Counted from the stretch's first letter, positions 7,972-16,230 are shown. The stretch is DNA of 25,728 nt from an uncultured Bifidobacterium sp. (GCA_937874315.1 CALNAE010000314.1:1-25728), one strand, 5' to 3'. The notes: generated by a model not told the origin, from the sequence alone. Numbers and translations are program-made.

Positions 7972-8033
7972 TGGGCGGCGGAGCGGCCGGGATGGATCAC
8001 ATTGCTCGCGAACACGCCCGGCCCCGGCCCATG

Positions 8034-8735
8034 TCAGGCACCGTACTGCTCAAGATAGCGTTCGGAGCGGGCATAGGTATCCATGTCGATCAGCGGATTG
8101 CCGTGGGCATCGGTCATGCGGCGTGCGGCGTCGAAGATCTCCCGTACATTGGCGATGGCCAGAACCGGGAATCCCAATTCCTCCTCGACGGCCTTCACCG
8201 CGGAGGTTCGCGAGTCCCCGGAACGCTCCATACGGTCCACGGACAGTACCAGCCCGACGATTTCGACATCGGCGCACGACCTGATCTTCGGCACGACCTC
8301 GCGTACGGCGGTTCCCGCGGTCATCACGTCATCGACGAGCAGGATCTTCATGCCGTCTTTCAACGCAGTGCCGACCATCAGGCCACCGTCGCCATGGTCT
8401 TTGATCTCCTTGCGATCGAACGTGTAGCCGGCTCCGACGCTGTGCAGGGAGGTGAGCGCGATGGTGGTGGACACTGCGATGGGGATGCCTTTATAGGCGG
8501 GTCCGAATACGGTGTCGATGTCGCGCGGCAGGATGCCGGAAGCCATGGCATCGACGATCTTCTCGGCATAGAAGGCGCCCAGCGTGCTGATCGTGATGCC
8601 GTCGTGGAAGGCGCCCGCGTTGATGAAATAGGGTGAACGACGCCCCGATTTCAACGTGAAGTCTCCGAATTTCAACGCCTGGGCATGTAGCAGGAACGCA
8701 GTGAAACGCTCGCTGAGCGGCTCATAATTGGCCAT
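8034..8735 (-). CDS. pyrE: Orotate phosphoribosyltransferase
   Basis: PyrE joins orotate to PRPP to make OMP, the fifth step of UMP synthesis. The 233-residue protein has the substrate-side motif FGPAYKGIPIA, the flexible-loop region TFDRKEIKDHG, and the PRPP-binding motif ILLVDDVMTAGTA. The start ATG 8735 has GAGGAG close upstream and the N-terminus MANYEPLSERF fits the family. It is the last gene of the pyr run, 89 bases after pyrF. That gap shows no trace of the pyrK and pyrD genes that in many Bifidobacterium and Gram-positive operons stand between pyrF and pyrE. Confidence 0.95.
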   Translation of the reverse strand: MANYEPLSERFTAFLLHAQALKFGDFTLKSGRRSPYFINAGAFHDGITISTLGAFYAEKIVDAMASGILPRDIDTVFGPAYKGIPIAVSTTIALTSLHSVGAGYTFDRKEIKDHGDGGLMVGTALKDGMKILLVDDVMTAGTAVREVVPKIRSCADVEIVGLVLSVDRMERSGDSRTSAVKAVEEELGFPVLAIANVREIFDAARRMTDAHGNPLIDMDTYARSERYLEQYGA

Positions 8736-8824
8736 GGTCTCCTCTTCTCGGTAGCTTCTTCTTGATTGTCTTGACTTCCTGATTGTCGCAAGCGCCGATG
8801 ACTTACCGGCGCGCGGTGGGCCAG

Positions 8825-9832
8825 TCAGCGGTAGACTGCAGAACGCAAGGCGTCCCGCATGTCGACGGCCGCCAGACGTGCCGAATCGGCGACGAGCGAC
8901 AGGGACTCGTCCGCCGACGACGAATCGTCATATCGATCCGCATGGCGCCAGGCTCCGATGATGCCGCGTGACGAACTGACGATGGCTCCTCGTCCGTCCG
9001 TATCGAAGAGATCGGCCACGTCCGCGGCCGTGCCCCCCTGCGCACCATATCCCGGTACCAGCAGCATGGTATGCGGCAGCGATGCACGCACCGAAGGTGC
9101 CTTGGCCGCGAAGGTCGCTCCATAGACTCCTCCGACGGCGCTGTATCCGTAGGATCCACGCGTCGAGCTTCCCCATGATTCGACGAGCCGGGCCACCCGT
9201 TCATGGACCATGCCGCCGTCCTTCAGTTCCAGCTCCTGCAGCTGCGCGCTGGATGGATTCGAGGTATGGACCAATACGAAGATGTCCTTGCCACTGTGTC
9301 GTGCCGCCTCTACGAAGGGCATGACACCATCGGCACCCAAATATGGATTCACCGTGATCGCATCTTCGTGCCACGGGTCATCGGGCCCTTCTGCGCCGCC
9401 GTGACCGGTGTCGGATCCCGAGTCATGTCCGGGCAGCGCCGGCACGCCGGTGAGATGATGCGCGTAAGCGGAAGCGGTGGAGCCGATGTCGCCGCGCTTG
9501 ATGTCGCCGATGACGTACAGACCGCATTCCTGCGCGTATTCGCAGGTCATGGCGTAGGCATCGACGCCGGCTGGTCCGAGTGCCTCATACATCGCGATCT
9601 GGGGTTTCACCGCAGGCACGATGTCGGACACCGCATCGATGATGGCCCGGTTGAACGCGAAATACGCCGTCGCAAGCTGGAGCGCGGCGATCTCTTCCGG
9701 TTCTTCCACCATCGCGGCCACCTCGTCGGCGTATGACGCGATCAGCTGGCTGGGAACGAGCTGCGGCGTCGGATCCAAACCGATGACGCTGGGGTTTCGC
9801 ATGCGTTCTATGGCTTCGATGAGACGGTCCAA
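8825..9832 (-). CDS. pyrF: Orotidine 5'-phosphate decarboxylase (mycobacterial type)
   Basis: PyrF decarboxylates OMP to UMP, the last step of the pathway. The 335-residue protein belongs to the long, type 2 (mycobacterial or UMPS-like) group: VIGLDPTPQL near the start, catalytic DIKRGDIGSTA, and VPGYGAQGGTA towards the C-terminus. A Gly/Asp/His-rich insert (about HDSGSDTGHGGAEGPDD) follows the DIKRGDIG segment. The start is TTG at 9832, supported by AAGGAG six bases upstream and by the N-terminus MDRLIEAIERMRNPSVIGLD; no ATG or GTG fits. It begins one base after the pyrC stop, so the genes are tightly coupled. Confidence 0.94.
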   Translation of the reverse strand: MDRLIEAIERMRNPSVIGLDPTPQLVPSQLIASYADEVAAMVEEPEEIAALQLATAYFAFNRAIIDAVSDIVPAVKPQIAMYEALGPAGVDAYAMTCEYAQECGLYVIGDIKRGDIGSTASAYAHHLTGVPALPGHDSGSDTGHGGAEGPDDPWHEDAITVNPYLGADGVMPFVEAARHSGKDIFVLVHTSNPSSAQLQELELKDGGMVHERVARLVESWGSSTRGSYGYSAVGGVYGATFAAKAPSVRASLPHTMLLVPGYGAQGGTAADVADLFDTDGRGAIVSSSRGIIGAWRHADRYDDSSSADESLSLVADSARLAAVDMRDALRSAVYR

Positions 9833-9833
9833 A

Positions 9834-11312
9834 TCAGGCTCCTTGTGTGCTGTGTTGTGCGATGCCGTTGAAGACGAGCTGCGCGTCGAGTATCGTGGCC
9901 ACTGGTCTGCCCGTCACCTGCCAGCCGGCGAATGGGGTGTTGCGTGCCTTGGACTGGAAATGATTCGGATCGACGGTCCAATGCTCCTGTGGCGCAAGAA
10001 TCGTCAGGTTCACCGCCGCCGGGTCAATGACACGGCCAAGTCGACGAGGCCGCTCGAGCAGGGCGTGCAGGTCCAGCACCCGACGCTCGCAATCCGGTCG
10101 TGTCTGCAACAAGGGTTCGACGTCGGTCGGCTCGTATCCGAGGAATCGCGTGGGCGCCGTCGCCATGAGCTCGATGAGGCGCTGATCGTCGATGTAACCG
10201 CCGTCAACGAGCGCATGATGGCACACCCCATAGGCCGTTTCCAGCCCGATGACGCCGTTGGGGGCCTCGAGAAAGTCCGCCCGCTTCTCGGCCTCGGTGT
10301 GAGGCGCGTGATCGGTGGCAAGCATGTCCACGGTGCCGTCGGCGATTGCCGCGAGCGTAGCCAGACGATCGTGCTCGGAACGCAGTGGCGGGTTCATCTT
10401 CGCCGAGGCGCCATAGCGTTCCACATCCTCATCGCACAGCGCCAGATAATGCGGTGCCGTTTCGCAGGTGATCGGTAATCCATCGGCCTTGGCTCGTCGT
10501 ATGAGATCGAAGGACGAGGCCGTGCTGACATGTTGAAAATGAATCGGCACGCCGGTGCGACGGCATGCTTGGATATCCCGCCACACGATGGACCTTTCCG
10601 TGGACTCGGGCACGCCCGGATACCCCAGCCTACGGCTGACAGCGCCCTCGTTCATCACCCCGTGGTCATGATGCTCGCAGTGTTCCAGCAGGGTGAGACC
10701 GGCCACGGATGCATTGGCGAGCACCTGATCGAGAATGCCGTCGGTCACCGCCGCGCCATCGTCGCTCATGAAGGTTACGGGATGGCGATCGGCAGCCACG
10801 TTCGGAACCATGTATCGGGACCAATCCTCGGGCCGGGAGGCCTCGTGACCCGCCCGTCCGATGGACGCACAGACCGCGAGATCGTAGTGGACGGGCAGCC
10901 GTAGGTCATGCAGGGATTCATACCGCTGCAGATATTCGATGGCATCGTGGCAATGCGAATCACGTATCTCGTCGGCACCGGGTTCATCGGGCCGGGGCGT
11001 ACGACCATCCAACGGCGGCTGCGTATTGGGCATAATCAGTACCCGGGTATAGCCGCCGGCCGCCGCCGCCCTTGATCCCGAAAGCATCGATTCCTTGCGC
11101 GTCTGGCCGGGGTCGCGGAAGTGGACGTGCGGATCTGCCAGGCCTGGCGCCAGGACATAGCCGGTTCCATCGACGACGGTCGTGGCCGTGCGTTCGCCAG
11201 GACGCGCCGCACCGGCTCCGCCGTCGACGTGGCGAGGACCGCCGGAGACGTCGAGTACGAGGTCGATGGTCTCGGTGCTGTCCCAGCGTCGGATGCTTTG
11301 GATGGTGATCAT
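9834..11312 (-). CDS. pyrC: Dihydroorotase
   Basis: PyrC cyclises N-carbamoyl-aspartate to dihydroorotate. It is a zinc amidohydrolase of the class I type: DPHVHFRDPGQTRKE (metal ligands) near residues 60-75, HFQHVSTASSFDLI in the middle, and ATDHAPHTEAEK with the catalytic Asp. At 492 residues it is longer than the usual 430 or so; extra segments lie after LIMPNTQPPLDG and near the C-terminus. Its ATG overlaps the pyrI stop by one base (TGATG), and pyrF follows after one base. PyrC usually acts next to aspartate transcarbamoylase, which fits the order here. Confidence 0.95.
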   Translation of the reverse strand: MITIQSIRRWDSTETIDLVLDVSGGPRHVDGGAGAARPGERTATTVVDGTGYVLAPGLADPHVHFRDPGQTRKESMLSGSRAAAAGGYTRVLIMPNTQPPLDGRTPRPDEPGADEIRDSHCHDAIEYLQRYESLHDLRLPVHYDLAVCASIGRAGHEASRPEDWSRYMVPNVAADRHPVTFMSDDGAAVTDGILDQVLANASVAGLTLLEHCEHHDHGVMNEGAVSRRLGYPGVPESTERSIVWRDIQACRRTGVPIHFQHVSTASSFDLIRRAKADGLPITCETAPHYLALCDEDVERYGASAKMNPPLRSEHDRLATLAAIADGTVDMLATDHAPHTEAEKRADFLEAPNGVIGLETAYGVCHHALVDGGYIDDQRLIELMATAPTRFLGYEPTDVEPLLQTRPDCERRVLDLHALLERPRRLGRVIDPAAVNLTILAPQEHWTVDPNHFQSKARNTPFAGWQVTGRPVATILDAQLVFNGIAQHSTQGA

Positions 11313-11731
11313 CAGATCTTGGCCTTTTCATCGCAGTAGTCGCAACGATATTCGGCTGGTTCGCGGTGTGACAGATGGAACAGCTGATCGATTCCCGGTT
11401 CCGTCGTGGTCACGCAACGCGGGTTCTTGCAATTGATCACGTTGATGAGCCGGTTGGGCAGGCCCGGCTTCACCTTGTCGACGATGACGCCGCCGTGCAC
11501 GATATCGACCGTGGCCTGCGGGGCGACGAAACCGAGGACATCGAGGTCCAGTCGACGTTCGGTTTCGATCTTGATGATGTCCTTGGAACCGAAACGATGG
11601 CTGGTCGTGTTCATGATCAACGCCAATCGCGTGTCCGCCGGATCTATCTTCAGATACTCCAACACCGTAAGCGACTGTCCGGCCGAGACATGGTCGATGA
11701 TGACGCCGTTTTGTATACTCGTCACTTCCAT
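11312..11731 (-). CDS. pyrI: Aspartate carbamoyltransferase regulatory subunit
   Basis: PyrI binds CTP and ATP and gives aspartate transcarbamoylase its allosteric control; it joins PyrB in the holoenzyme. The 139-residue protein has the N-terminal nucleotide-binding domain (NGVIIDHVSAGQSLTVLEYL) and the C-terminal zinc domain with C-x4-C (CKNPRC) and C-x2-C (CDYC), all four cysteines present. The start ATG overlaps the pyrB stop (TGATG). PyrI is typical of enterobacteria and archaea and much less common in Gram-positives, but is known in bifidobacteria. It means flux here is probably controlled by feedback on the enzyme as well as by transcription. Confidence 0.95.
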   Translation of the reverse strand: MEVTSIQNGVIIDHVSAGQSLTVLEYLKIDPADTRLALIMNTTSHRFGSKDIIKIETERRLDLDVLGFVAPQATVDIVHGGVIVDKVKPGLPNRLINVINCKNPRCVTTTEPGIDQLFHLSHREPAEYRCDYCDEKAKI

Positions 11732-12759
11732 CAGACGCGCACCTCCTTCTTGACTTGCGATTCGTAGCCGGGCAGGGCATCGCCGACCACCGAGCTCTCC
11801 AGGGCCATGCGCATCAACATGCCGTTCTTGACCTGTTCGAAATACGCCGCACGCGGATCGCTGTCGACGTCGACTGCGATCTCGTTGACGCGCGGCAGTG
11901 GATGCAGCACCGCCATCGACGGCTTGGCGAGCTTCAGTTTCGCCTCGTCGAGGATGTAGGTGTCGCGCAGCCGCAGATAATCGTCTTCGTTGAAGAAGCG
12001 CTCCTTCTGAACGCGCGTCATGTACAGCACGTCCAAGTCGCCGATGACGTCGACTAGGTCGCTCACCTCCGTGTAGCTGCATGTCGGGTTGGCGTCGATG
12101 CGGTCGAGCACATATTGCGGCATGGTGAGTTCGTCCGGACTGATGAGCACGAAACGGACATGACCGAAACGGCAGAGCGTTTCGATAAGCGAATGAACGG
12201 TGCGGCCGAAGGTCAGGTCACCGCACAACCCGATCGTCAGGTCGGTGATCCTATCGAAGCGAGATTGCAATGTCGCCAGATCCGCCAGCGTTTGTGTCGG
12301 ATGCATATGGCCGCCGTCCCCGGCGTTGATCACCGGTACGCTTGCCGCGCGGGAGGCCACCAGGGCGGCGCCCTCTTTGGGGTGGCGCATGGCCACGACA
12401 TCGACGTAATTGGACACGGTCTTCAAGGTGTCGGAAATCGACTCGCCCTTGCTGGCCGACGAAAGCTGGGCACCGGCGAAGCCTATCACCTGTCCCCCGA
12501 GGCGCAGCATGGCGGTTTCGAAGCTCAGCCGCGTTCTGGTGCTTGGCTCATAAAAAAGAGTGGCCAACACCCTGCCGTCGCAGGTGTGGGCCACTCTCGC
12601 GCGATGCGTATCGATGTATCGCGCCTTGTGCAGGAGCTCCGTGATTTGTGCGGTTGATATGTCGTCCAACGTGACGACGCTGGTGCCTTTCAAATCCTCG
12701 GATCGTGACGTCGCCGGCGATGAGGGGAAAATATGATCGGCAAATCGTTCAACAGACAA
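11731..12759 (-). CDS. pyrB: Aspartate carbamoyltransferase catalytic subunit
   Basis: PyrB condenses carbamoyl phosphate with aspartate, the committed step of pyrimidine synthesis. Motifs: FYEPSTRTRLSFE (carbamoyl-phosphate binding), GHMHPTQTLADL, and HPLPRVNEI. The best start is TTG 12759 with AAAGGTGGG just upstream, giving 342 residues with a tail of about 20 before the conserved LKGTSVVTLDDIS. A GTG five codons earlier (12774) lacks a ribosome binding site. No ATG exists near the conserved N-terminus. It is the first gene of the pyr run, about 115 bases after the glnE stop, with its own probable promoter and palindromic operator. Confidence 0.93.
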   Translation of the reverse strand: MSVERFADHIFPSSPATSRSEDLKGTSVVTLDDISTAQITELLHKARYIDTHRARVAHTCDGRVLATLFYEPSTRTRLSFETAMLRLGGQVIGFAGAQLSSASKGESISDTLKTVSNYVDVVAMRHPKEGAALVASRAASVPVINAGDGGHMHPTQTLADLATLQSRFDRITDLTIGLCGDLTFGRTVHSLIETLCRFGHVRFVLISPDELTMPQYVLDRIDANPTCSYTEVSDLVDVIGDLDVLYMTRVQKERFFNEDDYLRLRDTYILDEAKLKLAKPSMAVLHPLPRVNEIAVDVDSDPRAAYFEQVKNGMLMRMALESSVVGDALPGYESQVKKEVRV

Positions 12760-12794
12760 TGGCCCACCTTTCACTTCGTGCAAGTCGAATAGGT

Positions 12795-12811
12795 GGTCAC
12801 CTGACGTGACC
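12795..12811 (-). promoter_or_regulatory. Short hairpin in the pyrB leader
   Basis: GGTCAC and GTGACC flank a 5-base loop in the 5' leader of pyrB, about 36 bases before the TTG start and next to the predicted transcription start. It could be an RNA stem that affects translation or decay, or part of a protein site. No PyrR-binding loop consensus or T-tract is visible. Function unknown. Confidence 0.3.
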
Positions 12812-12817
12812 TCGCCA

Positions 12818-12850
12818 ATCATACCCTCGTTGAGGACAAAACGAGGGTAT
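12818..12850 (-). promoter_or_regulatory. pyrB promoter region with perfect palindrome (candidate pyr operator)
   Basis: On the minus strand, ATACCCTCGT (12850-12841) is repeated inverted as ACGAGGGTAT (12830-12821) around a 10-base centre, a perfect 10+10 dyad. The right arm runs into TATGAT (12823-12818), a good -10 hexamer for pyrB, so the dyad covers the spacer and -10 region, the usual place for a repressor site. No T-tract follows, so it is not an intrinsic terminator for glnE, whose stop is 23 bases away. The binding protein is unknown. Confidence 0.55.
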
Positions 12851-12873
12851 GCCACGCTGGCGGCGTCACGTAT

Positions 12874-15800
12874 TCAGGCGTGTTGGTCATAGAACAGGCG
12901 TTCCATGACGGCACGGCATTGTCTCATCACCGTGAGCAGGTCATTGTCGAAATGCTGACCGCGATGGGCGCCGTACCCCAGATAGACGGCGATGCCACCG
13001 AGAGATTCCAAATCATCGGGGATGATATCGGCCTGCGAGGCCCTTCCGGTCCACAGATAGTTGCCGTTGCGGGCCGCCGTGCACCAGCGCCATGACTTGC
13101 GCAGAATCGCCGCGTCCTGTTGCGAAACCACGTGCAGCCGCTCGAGCTGGTGCAGGGCGGATAACGTCGATGTAACACGGAGTTCGGGGTGATTCCCGGC
13201 ATGCTGCAGCTGAAGGGACTGCACCGTCCATTCGACGTCGGACAATCCGCCTTTGCCGAGTTTCAGGTGTTGCTCACGTCGTATCCCCCTGGGCAGACGC
13301 TCCGCCTCCATGCGGGCCTTGAGGGTTCGGATCTCGCCCATGGCCGAGGGGGTGGGCGGCAGGACCGGGTAGCGAAGGGGATCGGCGATCAGTCGCAGAA
13401 AATCCTCGGCGAGGCGCCGGTCGCCCGCCGCATATCGACCGCGCAGCAACGCCTGATGCTCCCACGTGCTGGCCCATCGCCGGTAGTACTCCTCGCATGA
13501 GGTGAAGGAACGTGCCAGCGGCCCGTTCTTGCCTTCGGGGCGAAGATCGAGGTCCAACTCGATCTTAGGTTCCAGCGAGACCGGCCCTTGCAATATCGTG
13601 CGCAGCAGGTTGACCACCGCGATCGAAAACCGTTCGGCCCCCTCGCCGCCGGATCCGTGCGCCGGTCCGTAGATGATGATGGCGTCGGCGTCGGAGCTGA
13701 AATTGACTTCCGCTCCTCCATACCGGCCCATCGCGATCACCGCCAGATTCGCCGGGGCGTCTGGGCGCCCATCCACGGTGCAAAGGTGTCGCACCGACCA
13801 CCGCAGCGCGACGGCGATGATGGCGTCGTAGACATCGGTCATGGCCTTCAGACACGCGATATCATCCATCACGCCGTTGGACCAGGACAAACCGATACGC
13901 TCGATCTCCTGACGTCTCATGGCGCGCAGCGAATTCGAGAAATCCTCGACGCTATCTCGATACCGTTCCAACGTCGCCCGGCACTGCACATCGAGACTGT
14001 CGCGATCGCGGGCCTGCAGCAGGGCATCGGTGCCGAGCCACTTGACCGATTCGACGGATTTGTTGAGAGCGTCACCGAGGAAACGCGAATTCGAGAGGAC
14101 GTGGCATAACCGCCTCGCGGCCATGGGCGAATCCCTGAGAAGACCCAGATACGTGCCGCCCTCGCCGAAGCGCTCCTCCAGTCGCGTCCAGTTCAGCAGC
14201 CCCATGTCCGGGTTCTGCCCCTGCCCCAGCCATTGCAGCACGGAGGGAAGCAGAATCCTGTTGATTTTCGCGGCTCGCGTCACACCCGAGGTCAACGAGC
14301 CGATATGGCGTATGGCCGCATCGGGGTCGGCGAATCCGATCGATTCGAATCGATCGCGGGTGGCCTGTGGGCCGAGTTCTATCTGATCGGCTTCAAGCTG
14401 GGCGTTGATGGGCAGCATGGGGCGATAATAAATATCCATGTGCAGGTGGCGAATCTCATTGCGCACGTCCTGAAAGCGTTGAACGAGATCCTCTGGGTGA
14501 ACGCGGAACGCCCGCGCCAGTCTGCGAAGTTCACGGTTGCGGCCCAGATCCAGCGCCGTGTTCTCGCGATGCGCCTGGAAGGGGGTGGTCGCCTTCGGTT
14601 CCACCTTGGGGAAGAGGTGAGTGCGCTTGAGTGCCCACATCTGTTGCCGGTGCTCGATCACCCGTTCGAAGCGATAGTCGATGGAGAGCCTGGTCGCCTG
14701 GTTGCGCGCGACGTAGCCACCCTGCGACAGGGCATGCAGCGCCTTCAAGGTCGCCCGATCGCGCAACGAGGCGTCGGTGCGTCCATGGACCAATTGCAAC
14801 ATCTGCACGGTGAATTCGACGTCCCGTAGCCCGCCCTTGCCGAGTTTGATTTCGCGTTCCTTGAGGTTGGAGGGTATGAGATCCTCCACTCTTCGACGCA
14901 TGTTCTGACAGTCGTTGACGAAGTTATCGCGATGGGAGGCCGTCCAGACCAACGGCGTGACCATGCGCAGATAGGCCTCTCCGAGAGCCATGTCACCAGC
15001 CGCCGGCCTGGCCTTGAGCAGCGCCTGAAACTCCCAGTTACGTGCCCACTGCGCGTAGTAACGTCGATGGGACTCCAGCCGTCTGACCAATGGCCCGTCC
15101 TTGCCTTCCGGCCGCAGCGCGCCGTCGATCTGCCATAGGGCGGGTTCCATGACGCCCGTGATGGCCGATTCGCAGACCCGTTGCAGGGTCGTGGCCAATC
15201 GCGTGCCGATCCGAATCAGCTCCTGATCGTCTATCCGTCCTCCCTCGTGCGAATCGAGCGGGGCTTCGTCCACGGCAGAGACCGAATCGATCAATGTTCG
15301 CGCCGCGATCGATTCTGGCGGCGCCGCCCCGGCACTGGCCCTCGCAACCGGTGCCGACTTCGACGTCGGTGTCGCCGCCGGTTGCGACGAATATGCCGGT
15401 CGAGTTGCGGGTTCGATCACATAGATCAGGTCGACGTCGGAAACATAGTTGAGTTCCTGCGCTCCCAATTTTCCCATCGCCACGATGGTGAATCTGCACC
15501 GTTCGCTGTGCTCGACCTCATGTCTGGCGATGCAGAGCGCTGCCTCGAGGGAGGCGTCGGCCAGGTCGGAAAGCTCGCGGCTGATCTGAGGTTGGACGTC
15601 GATCGGCTGGTCATCCGTGAGGTCCTGCGCCATGATGGCGGCAAGCTGATCGTGATAGCTGCTGCGCAGCGCGCTGCAGGCCTGGGCGAATGACATCGTC
15701 GCCTTGGGAATTGCATCGTCAGCGTCCGCTGCATCCGCATCCGCTCCGATGGCGTGGAGCATATGCGCCACGCGCTGCTCGCGGTTATACAGGTGGCTGT

Positions 15801-16164
15801 CGCACTCGTCGACGCCCGCTGCACGTACCAGGGCCGGACGAAAGCGCATCAGCTTGCCCATGGCATCGCTGGAACCGAGCACGGCGACGAGCCGATCGAC
15901 CGCGTCCGGAGTCGAGACATCGGAAAATACGTTGCGTTCCGTGTCATGCTGGGCACGGGCGATGCCCACGAGATTGTTCAACGCCACGTCGGGATCGCTT
16001 GCCCGGGATAAAGCGTCGAGCAGTGGGCGAACGAGCGACGTCGGCATGCCGCAGTCCAACAACGTCTGCACGCCGCTGACGGCGACGGCGGTATCCTCCA
16101 ACCCCGCATGAATCACGTCGTGAGTGGTGATCGCGGGCGTTGGTGCGCGCATCGATGAGTCCAT
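12874..16164 (-). CDS. glnE: Bifunctional glutamine synthetase adenylyltransferase/deadenylase
   Basis: GlnE adds and removes AMP on glutamine synthetase according to nitrogen status. The protein, about 1096 residues, has the expected internal duplication. The N-terminal unit carries GKLGAQELNYVSDVDLIYV and KLGKGGLRDVEFTVQMLQ; the C-terminal unit carries GRYGGAEVNFSSDADAI and KLGKGGLSDVEWTVQSLQ. Both catalytic D-x-D pairs are present. An Ala/Ser/Pro/Thr-rich insert of about 60 residues follows VDLIYV (about residues 252-312). The start is unclear: ATG 16164 (MDSSMRAP), 16152 and 16179 are all in frame and none has a good ribosome binding site. ATG 16164 lies inside the stem of a long inverted repeat. 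It is flanked by a small membrane gene upstream and pyrB downstream. Confidence 0.93.
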   Translation of the reverse strand: MDSSMRAPTPAITTHDVIHAGLEDTAVAVSGVQTLLDCGMPTSLVRPLLDALSRASDPDVALNNLVGIARAQHDTERNVFSDVSTPDAVDRLVAVLGSSDAMGKLMRFRPALVRAAGVDECDSHLYNREQRVAHMLHAIGADADAADADDAIPKATMSFAQACSALRSSYHDQLAAIMAQDLTDDQPIDVQPQISRELSDLADASLEAALCIARHEVEHSERCRFTIVAMGKLGAQELNYVSDVDLIYVIEPATRPAYSSQPAATPTSKSAPVARASAGAAPPESIAARTLIDSVSAVDEAPLDSHEGGRIDDQELIRIGTRLATTLQRVCESAITGVMEPALWQIDGALRPEGKDGPLVRRLESHRRYYAQWARNWEFQALLKARPAAGDMALGEAYLRMVTPLVWTASHRDNFVNDCQNMRRRVEDLIPSNLKEREIKLGKGGLRDVEFTVQMLQLVHGRTDASLRDRATLKALHALSQGGYVARNQATRLSIDYRFERVIEHRQQMWALKRTHLFPKVEPKATTPFQAHRENTALDLGRNRELRRLARAFRVHPEDLVQRFQDVRNEIRHLHMDIYYRPMLPINAQLEADQIELGPQATRDRFESIGFADPDAAIRHIGSLTSGVTRAAKINRILLPSVLQWLGQGQNPDMGLLNWTRLEERFGEGGTYLGLLRDSPMAARRLCHVLSNSRFLGDALNKSVESVKWLGTDALLQARDRDSLDVQCRATLERYRDSVEDFSNSLRAMRRQEIERIGLSWSNGVMDDIACLKAMTDVYDAIIAVALRWSVRHLCTVDGRPDAPANLAVIAMGRYGGAEVNFSSDADAIIIYGPAHGSGGEGAERFSIAVVNLLRTILQGPVSLEPKIELDLDLRPEGKNGPLARSFTSCEEYYRRWASTWEHQALLRGRYAAGDRRLAEDFLRLIADPLRYPVLPPTPSAMGEIRTLKARMEAERLPRGIRREQHLKLGKGGLSDVEWTVQSLQLQHAGNHPELRVTSTLSALHQLERLHVVSQQDAAILRKSWRWCTAARNGNYLWTGRASQADIIPDDLESLGGIAVYLGYGAHRGQHFDNDLLTVMRQCRAVMERLFYDQHA

Positions 16165-16200
16165 GACCCCAAGATACATGGGCACATCGATGAGTCCATG
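16150..16200. repeat. 16-base direct repeat at the glnE start
   Basis: CATCGATGAGTCCATG occurs at 16150-16165 and again at 16185-16200, 35 bases apart. On the minus strand each copy reads ATG GAC TCA TCG ATG, so the start-codon region of glnE is duplicated. The upstream copy is in a different frame and opens a short frame of about 28 codons overlapping the glnE start. Confidence 0.7.
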
Positions 16201-16215
16201 TATCTCGGGGTCATG
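16162..16215. repeat. Long inverted repeat over the glnE start (20+20 bases)
   Basis: CATGACCCCAAGATACATGG (16162-16181) and its near-perfect inverse (16196-16215) flank a 14-base loop. The one mismatch becomes a G-U pair in minus-strand RNA, so the glnE mRNA could form an unbroken 20-pair stem. The likely glnE start codon (16164) and the GGGG just before it lie in the stem, so folding would hide them. On the plus strand the stem is followed by a T-rich stretch ending in TTTT, so it could also stop antisense transcription. Confidence 0.75.
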
Positions 16216-16230
16216 TCGTTGTTGCGTTTT

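Noticed and set aside
7985..8023. GGCCGGG and CCCGGCC flanking 25 bases between the convergent transporter and pyrE genes
   Set aside because: The loop is long and no T-tract follows on either strand; too weak to call a terminator in GC-rich DNA.
7317..8636. Open frame of 439 codons on the plus strand across the transporter end and pyrE
   Set aside because: It is out of frame with the transporter and antisense to pyrE; both overlapped genes have clear family motifs.
12760..12873. PyrR attenuator or pyrBI-type attenuation in the pyr leader
   Set aside because: No PyrR-loop consensus, no leader peptide followed by a T-tract terminator was found.
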